Shown in pieces: positions 58,194 to 64,000 of a stretch of 64,000 nucleotides of DNA; the stretch's first letter is position 1, and the number at the start of each line of letters is the position of its first letter. The stretch comes from Hydrangea macrophylla. Lineage: Eukaryota; Streptophyta; Magnoliopsida; Cornales; Hydrangeaceae. The notes under the pieces are model-generated. The model was not told the origin of the DNA. It ran no database searches and was given only the letters and a program-made list of their open reading frames with translations. The position numbers and the translations under genes are program-made. The DNA is taken from NCBI GenBank assembly GCA_033977485.1, contig CM066995.1, positions 49,351,162 through 49,415,161 on the forward strand, written 5' to 3'.

Positions 58194-60977
58194 ATGGCTG
58201 AAGAAAGAAACAATGAGGAAATAACCGGGTTAAGGACACTGGTAGAACAACAAGCGGAGCAAATGAGGCGACATGCCGAAAACATGAACCGCATGATGGG
58301 AATGATAGAAGAGCTGAATCGCCGACCACCACCTATGGTTCCGCCAGTTGTGGACCCATCTCATGGAGGAGGAGGAGACTGGTTTGACGATCAGGAGGTG
58401 CAATGGGCTGATGCGCTACAAGCCAATAGGGAAAGGGAGAAAGCTGAGAAAGAAAAGTTACTGACCGAGAAAATAGAGAAGTTGGAAAGGGTAATGCGCA
58501 AGGCTCGGGGAGTTGATACCTATCTGATGGAGCTAGAAGGGTTGTATGACGGAGTACGTGAGACACTGCCTGTCGGGTTTAAGATGCCAATTTTTGACAA
58601 GTTTGATGGGACTGGGAATCCTCGCAGCCATATAAGGATGTGTATTGGAGCTTTCCAACCAAGTGGGCTGAGCACAACCATGATGGCGGTCCTATTCCAA
58701 CAGACTTTGACCGGGGCTGCTTTATCATGGTATCTTACTCTCGAACCAAGCAAGACCAGGGTGTGGGAGCAAGTGATCAAAGCATTTGTGGCACAGTACG
58801 AGTACAATCAAGATTTAGATGTCACTGTCCGAGATTTGGAGACCACTACGCAAGGGAACAAAGAATCATTCGCCGAATACCTGAGTAGATGGAGGGGAAA
58901 GGCAGCTAAAATGGTACAAAGGCCGTCTGAGAAGGATCAGATCTGAATGCTGATGAAGAATCTATAGCCAGTGTATCAAGAATAGATGAGATTCCAGTCA
59001 ATCAACACCTTCGCTGAGGTTTTCGATGTCGGGACGAGGATAGAGGATGCAATCCAAGAGGGGGTAATAAAGAAAGAGGAGCAACCAAACCAGTACAGGA
59101 GGCCAAACTACGGGTCCAACGGAGGACAAACAGGGGGCCACTCTGGCCCCACCGATGTCAATGCACTAAACGGGCCAGAGAGGAGGTTTAACATAACGTC
59201 GAAGAGAGGAGGGGACAAAACACCAAGGAAGTTCTCAGATCTAGGAGTATCACTATCAACTGCCCTCAACAGACTGTTAGCAAAGGGGCATCTCCGTCAG
59301 TTGGAACCTCGACCTCTACCCAGTCCGCTTCCGCCAAATTTCCAAGGGGACCTCTTTTGCAAATTTCATCAGCAGAAGGGTCACTCAACGGATTGGTATA
59401 TGAGATTAAGGCACGAAATCCAGGACCTCATTGATAACAAAGTAATTTCGGAACCACCCGCCAAAGCTCTGAACATTACTAGAAATCCGCTTTCGAATCA
59501 TAAAGTTGTGCCACCACTGCAGGGCCTTTATCTCTTGGGGATAGAAGAAGCAACCTTCAATCCGTCTAGGCTAATCACTAAGGCCGGGATACCAAGAAAG
59601 CCATACCAGTTACCTAAGGATTCAATAATCTGTGCTTTTGAGGATCAGCGGGAGAAGAGTGATATGGGACAGTCAGACTGGTGGGTTCAAGGGAGTGACG
59701 GTCGAGACTTGGGCCAGGTAGAAGATGATCTTTGGTACGAGAGCGATAAAGAAACAGAGACGGTGGAGGGTACTTTGAAAGTTGATCCAGAAATTGATAA
59801 TCTGTGGGCAAGGGAAGAAGTCAGTCATTTAACTCGGTCGGGCAGACACTTTAAACCGCATGAGCTAGAGGAAGATCATCTAGGGAGAGAATTGGACAAA
59901 GGAAAAGGGAAAATGAACGAAGAACAGGAAGAAGACAGGGTTCTTAAGCAGATGAAGAAAACTCAGGCCAATATCACCATTTGGGGGTTGCTGATAGCAT
60001 CAAAACGCCACAGACAGGCAGTGTTGGACGCCCTTAATCAATCTGATGTTCCCATCAACACAGCACCGGAAGAAATCGTGGGAATGATTGGCAGAATCCC
60101 GACCTTGGCTATTACCTTTTCTTCAGATGACGTGCCCCCCGGAGGACCCATGCTCAACAAGTCGTTGTATGTCACTGTTGAATGTTTGGGGAACACCATG
60201 CCAGCTTGTCTCATTGACAACGGGTCTGCTCTGAATGTATGCCCCTTTCGAACAGCCAAACGGATGGGTTTAGATGAATCGTCCTTCGTGCCGTCCCAAC
60301 AAAAGGCCAGGGCATATGACAACACTCAGAGAACAGTCATGGGTATCATCTCTCTTAACCTCGTCATTGGACCAGTGGATAAACAAGCCGAATTTCAAAT
60401 CATTGATATCCATGCCTCCTTTAATTTATTGCTAGGGAGGCCATGGTTGGATAGCTTGTGTGCCATACCATCCACCATTCATCAAAAGGTTAAATGTGTT
60501 TGGAAGGGTAGGGTCTGCGACATCCTCGGGGATAGCTGGATTCGTTCGTTCGAAGCTTCGTCAAGCGCACCGGTTCTAGAATTACAGCTGCAAGAAGAAG
60601 AAGCAAGCATGGGAGGGTTCGAGTTCATCGGCATGATTGGGGAGGAAAAGCCGAAAGAATTCCTGCCGCTATACTTTGACCAATATGCAAGCCCGTTGGT
60701 CGCAGGGATCATGAAGAAAATGGGGTTTTTTCCAGGATTAGGGTTGGGAAAAAACCACCAAGGCCTGCCGGAGTTTCCAAAAATCCCTACTCAGACTCAT
60801 ACTCACGGTCTGGGGTACCAATTACCCAAGAAAGGGCAAAAAGAAAAGAAGAAAGCCGTCGACGCACCACTAGACCCTTACCTGAAGACGCTCAATGGAT
60901 ATTTTATGAAGGAAGGAGAAGATTTCCCCTTTTGCGGCTTCCCAGAGCCATGGGTGGGCCAGAAAGATAATGTTTAA
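58194..60977 (+). pseudogene. Gag-protease with G-patch (element K)
   Basis: One frame of 927 codons with three stops (58944 TGA, 58965 TAG, 58983 TAG), all one C-to-T step from Arg or Gln. The N-terminus is a charged coiled coil (LRTLVEQQAEQMRRHAENMN). The gag core spans about codons 125-250 (GFKMPIFDKFDGTGNPRSHI, WYLTLEPSKTRVWEQVIKAF), and a short Cys/His segment (FCKFHQQKGHSTD) is near 59357. The protease, near codon 670, has ACLIDNGSALNVCP with D-N-G, and FNLLLGRPWLDS. A G-patch (MKKMGFFPGLGLGKNHQG, 60712-60765) follows near codon 840; G-patches are nucleic-acid-associated modules found after the protease in Tat-lineage elements. The frame ends at 60977; pol continues in another frame. 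Confidence 0.88.
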
Positions 60978-61700
60978 AGCCAGGGTTTGAGATCTTCTTT
61001 CCCCACGAGTTTTCTGCATATGAAGATCCATACTTACAGCTGCATGCCAAGTCGGTCACTGCCAAGGATTGGATTGGTGCGCTAGATAGCTCCGTCATAA
61101 AAAATCTGTTGGGCGAAGGGAGCACAGAAGTTATAAAAGCGGATCATGGAAAGGCCAAGGGTGAACACGTTGAAGGTCTGGTGGAGGAGGCAGCCGAGAG
61201 TGAGGAAGATGAGGAAGATCAGAGGGAGACCGACAAAGGAAGGGCCGAGGAAGAAGAGATGGAGGAAATTACCAAGACAGGGGATCTGGAAGAACGCTTC
61301 ATCGTCGATCTGGGAGGAGAGAACACGAGAGAGTGGGTTTTTGAGTCTAGTGATAGGTTTCCCCCACACCCAGAGTCTGTAATGGCCCAAATGAGGTGTC
61401 TTTCAATTTCTATGTCTGTTGTAATCACTCCGAAGAAAATCAATGAGAACATGACTAATTCTGCCTACTCGAACGCGCTTAATGAATGTGATGAATGTGG
61501 TAATCATGAAATACCCCTTGAGTTGCAAAAATTAATTGAAAAAGAAAAATAATCTGCATGTAAAATTATTGAGGACACTCTAACAATTAATCTAGGAAAT
61601 GAAAATAATCCTCAAAATGTCTTTATCGGCTCTACACTTGGCAAAGAAGAAAGCAAAGAATTAATCAAACTATTAAGTGAATTCAAAGATGTTTTCGCAT
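60978..61700 (+). pseudogene. Acidic linker between protease and RT (element K)
   Basis: From about 60974 the pol frame reads FFPHEFSAYEDPYLQLHAKS, then an acidic stretch (AAESEEDEEDQRETDKGRAE). It has a stop at 61550 and a TAG at 61700 where Trp is expected. The shift between the gag-protease and pol frames occurs at 60970-60985. Ogre elements are known to remove an intron between protease and RT, so the shift may be natural, a mutation, or part of a spliced region. Confidence 0.65.
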
Positions 61701-63058
61701 AGTCTTATAATGATATGCCAGGCATTGATCCAGAGATAGTCCAACACCACATCCCCATTTTTCCGAATTCGAAGCCAGTAAAACAAAAATTGAGACGAAT
61801 GAGGCCTGAATGGGCACTCAAAGTCAAAGAGGAAGTTGAAAAGCAGTTAAGAGCCGGATTCTTAATGGTCACCGTGTATCCAGAATGGATCGCCAACATA
61901 GTGCACGTCCCCAAAAAGGATGGTCGTGTTAGGGTTTGCGTTGATTTTCGAGACCTAAACAAAGCAAGCCCTAAAGATGATTTCCCTTTACCACATATCG
62001 ACGTCCTCGTTGATAACACCGCCAGACATGAGCTTCTGTCCTTTATGGATGGATTCTCCGGCTATAACCAGATCCTGATGGCACCGGAAGATAGAGAGAA
62101 AACCATTTTTATCACACCATGGGGAACATACTGCTATAGGGTGATGCCATTTGGGCTCAAGAATGCAGGAGCAACATATCAGCGGGCCGCTACCACGTTA
62201 TTACACGACATGATCCATAAAGAGGTGGAAGTGTATGTGGATGATATGATTGTGAAACCTAAGGAGAGGAGAGGTCACTTGGAGGCTCTGAGGAAATTCT
62301 TCGGGAGGTTAAGGGAGTTTAGGATGAGATTAAACCCACAGAAATGTACCTTTGGAGTCACCACAGGAAAATTGTTAGGGTTCCTTATTACTCAGAGGGG
62401 AATCAAAGTAGACCCGACCAAGATAAAAGCCATAGTCGAAATGCAGCCACCCAAGAATGAAAAGGAGCTGAGGGGGTTCCTGGGTAGAATACAATTCATA
62501 AGCCGTTTTATCTCAAAACTCACCATGACCTGCGACCCTCTATTTAAATTACTCAGAAAAGGAGAGAAGTTCGAGTGGGATACCTTGTGTCAGAAAGCCT
62601 TCGATAAGATCAAAACTTGCCTCCAAAACCCACCTGTCCTGTCACCACCTTTACCCGGGAAGCCTCTGCTGCTGTACCTTTCTATGACCGAGGATTCAAT
62701 GGGATGCATGTTGGCCCAAGAAGGAGAAGAAGGACACGTAGAAAAGGCCATTTATTATTTGAGCAAAAGGATGACCGGATACGAGTTGAAGCACTCACCC
62801 TTAGAAAAAGCATGTTGGGCCTTAGTCTGGAGTACCCGTCGCCTTAGGCATTATATGTTAGCCGTCCCCGTGATCTTAATCTCCCGAGTGGATCCGCTCA
62901 AATACCTGTTTGAAAAACCTGCCTTGATCAGTAGGATTTCCCGATGGACCATAATGCTAGCCGAGTTTGATATCAAATATGTCACCTCAAAATCTGTCAA
63001 GGGGAGAGCCATTGCCGAGTACCTAGCTGACTTCGCCGTGGAAATTGGGGAGAAATGA
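61701..63058 (+). pseudogene. Reverse transcriptase and RNase H (element K)
   Basis: An intact 447-codon stretch (from 61715). RT motifs: VPKKDGRVRVCVDFRDLNKA, FMDGFSGYNQI, MPFGLKNAGATYQR and the active site VYVDDMIVK (about 62229). RNase H: LLLYLSMTEDSMGCMLAQ, LEKACWALVW and the Tat-type end YLADFAVEI. In this first RNase H the usual Asp of the TDH motif is replaced (LISRVDPLKYL), as commonly seen in Tat elements with a second RNase H. A TGA at 63056 follows. Confidence 0.92.
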
Positions 63059-63082
63059 GAATTCAAGTTTCCTGACGAAGGA

Positions 63083-63607
63083 GTGATGGAGGTAAGGGAG
63101 GATTTGTGGAAGATGTATTTCGATGGGGCCGCCAATCAATTGGGCTACGGAGTCGGGGTTATCCTTGTAGCACCTGACGGAACTCCTACCCCATTGGCCG
63201 TCAAGCTTAAATACAACTCAACCAATAACATAGCAGAGTACGAAGCATGCATAGTGGGAATGGAGGCGGCGCTGGCCTTAAAAGTTGAAAAAGTTGATGT
63301 GTTCGAAGATTCTAATTTGATCATATCCCAAGTGCGGGGAGATTAGAGGGTGAAACACGAGAAGCTGAGGCCATACCATGACTATTTGGAGAGTTTGAAA
63401 GAACAATTCAAGAAAATATCATTCTACTACCTTCCTCAAGAGGAAAACCAATTGGTCAATTCCCTAGCAATCCTGGCATCAATGATACAGATCCCCTCAG
63501 GGGTCACGATGGTCCCATTATCCATAGAGATCAGAAATCAACCCTCATTTGAGACAGTCGCGGCCATAGAAGATGAGGGGGAAATACCGTGGTATGTGGA
63601 TGTGTAG
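63083..63607 (+). pseudogene. Second, archaeal-like RNase H (element K)
   Basis: A second RNase H domain in the same frame as RT: MYFDGAANQLGYGVGVIL (first catalytic Asp), NNIAEYEACIVGMEAAL (Glu) and VFEDSNLIISQV (Asp). The last acidic segment lies near YYLPQEENQLVNSLAILAS, where the usual Asp of ADALA is Asn, which would weaken catalysis. Stops: 63344 TAG and 63605 TAG, both at expected Trp codons. This dual RNase H layout is known for Tat-lineage elements. Confidence 0.88.
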
Positions 63608-64000
63608 AATTTCATTAAAGAAGGAGAATACCCTGAGGGAGCCTCAGAAAAGGACAGAAAGGCAATCTGAAGGTTCTCAGCCCAATTCGCAATCTATGCA
63701 GATAAGCTGTGGAAAAGGTCATACACAGGGTACAATTTAGAATGGCTATATGGAAAAGAGGCCAAAAGAATGATGGAGGAAATACACGAAGGAGTCTGCG
63801 GGCCCCACATGAATGGGCATATGTTGGCAAAGAAGATCATTTGGCAAGGATATTATTGGACGACCTTGGACAAAGATTGTTGCGAGTATGTCAGGAGATG
63901 CCACAAATGTCAAATTCACGCCAATCTAATGCATACCCGGCCTTCCCAGCTCTACAGCATGACCACGCCTTGGCCTTTCTCCGTTTGGGGCATTGATATC
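63608..64000 (+). pseudogene. Integrase N-terminus, cut by window end (element K)
   Basis: Same frame as pol. A TGA at 63668 falls at an expected Arg. The HHCC zinc finger reads GVCGPHMNGHMLAKKIIWQG and CHKCQIHANL (63791-63930). The start of the core, PWPFSVWGIDI with the first catalytic Asp, is at the last bases of the window. Confidence 0.88.

Larger units (their letters stand above)
53992..64000 (+). mobile_element. Tat/Ogre-type retrotransposon, 5' part (element K)
   Basis: LTR 53992-56928, tRNA-Arg primer site 56932, leader to 58193, gag-protease 58194-60977, then RT, RNase H, second RNase H and integrase start, cut by the window end. It lies in the leader of L. A second, archaeal-like RNase H after the retroviral one is diagnostic of the Tat lineage. 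No gag-upstream ORF is visible in the leader. Confidence 0.92.

Overview
The window is eukaryotic nuclear DNA, almost certainly from a flowering plant. Nearly all 64 kb is a nest of Ty3/gypsy LTR retrotransposons, and I see no host gene. The evidence for a plant is the tRNA-iMet, tRNA-Asp and tRNA-Arg primer sites, chromoviruses with a chromodomain, Athila and Tat/Ogre elements, a plant mobile domain (PMD) gene, GT-AG introns and TATA boxes. I cannot name the species.

Layout, using letters for the elements. Element I (1-8093, + strand) is the 3' end of a Tat/Ogre-type element. It carries an antisense, intron-containing PMD gene, two tandem-repeat blocks, a polypurine tract and a 3' LTR. It sits in element F (8094-12592, - strand), a decayed Ty3 element. 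F in turn sits in the 5' LTR of element C, a + strand Tekay-like chromovirus. C runs from about 12593 to 49559 once its insertions are counted. The 5' LTR of C also holds a 2.5-kb solo LTR (G, 12622-15122, target duplication CTTCA) and a non-autonomous Athila relative with one long ORF (H, 16099-23219, - strand, duplication CCCAT). The integrase of C is split by a very young miniature LTR element (J, 29105-31532, duplication TCATT, identical LTRs). The 3' LTR of C is split by a nearly full-length Athila element (D, 32632-47229, duplication ATTAT). C itself appears to be inserted in another - strand LTR (E, 49560-50741).

To the right are two Tat/Ogre LTR units in tandem. L (50963-53991) is an LTR plus leader. 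K (53992 to past the window end) has its LTR, leader, gag-protease, a G-patch, reverse transcriptase, RNase H, a second RNase H and the start of integrase.

The coding regions are decayed. Most in-frame stops are one C-to-T or G-to-A change away from the expected Gln, Trp or Arg codon, as expected after deamination of methylated cytosines.

Three observations stand out. (1) The primer site of K and L is complementary to about 50 nt of tRNA-Arg. It covers the acceptor, T and anticodon arms and stops next to nucleotide 26, while the other elements here match only 12-18 nt. (2) At least five unrelated LTR families each carry their own cluster of self-complementary motifs, in most cases just upstream of the LTR TATA box. 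(3) The same family-specific clusters recur at apparent internal promoters: upstream of the antisense PMD gene in I and upstream of the env-position ORF of D. Those extra genes therefore seem to have copies of the element's own control sequence.
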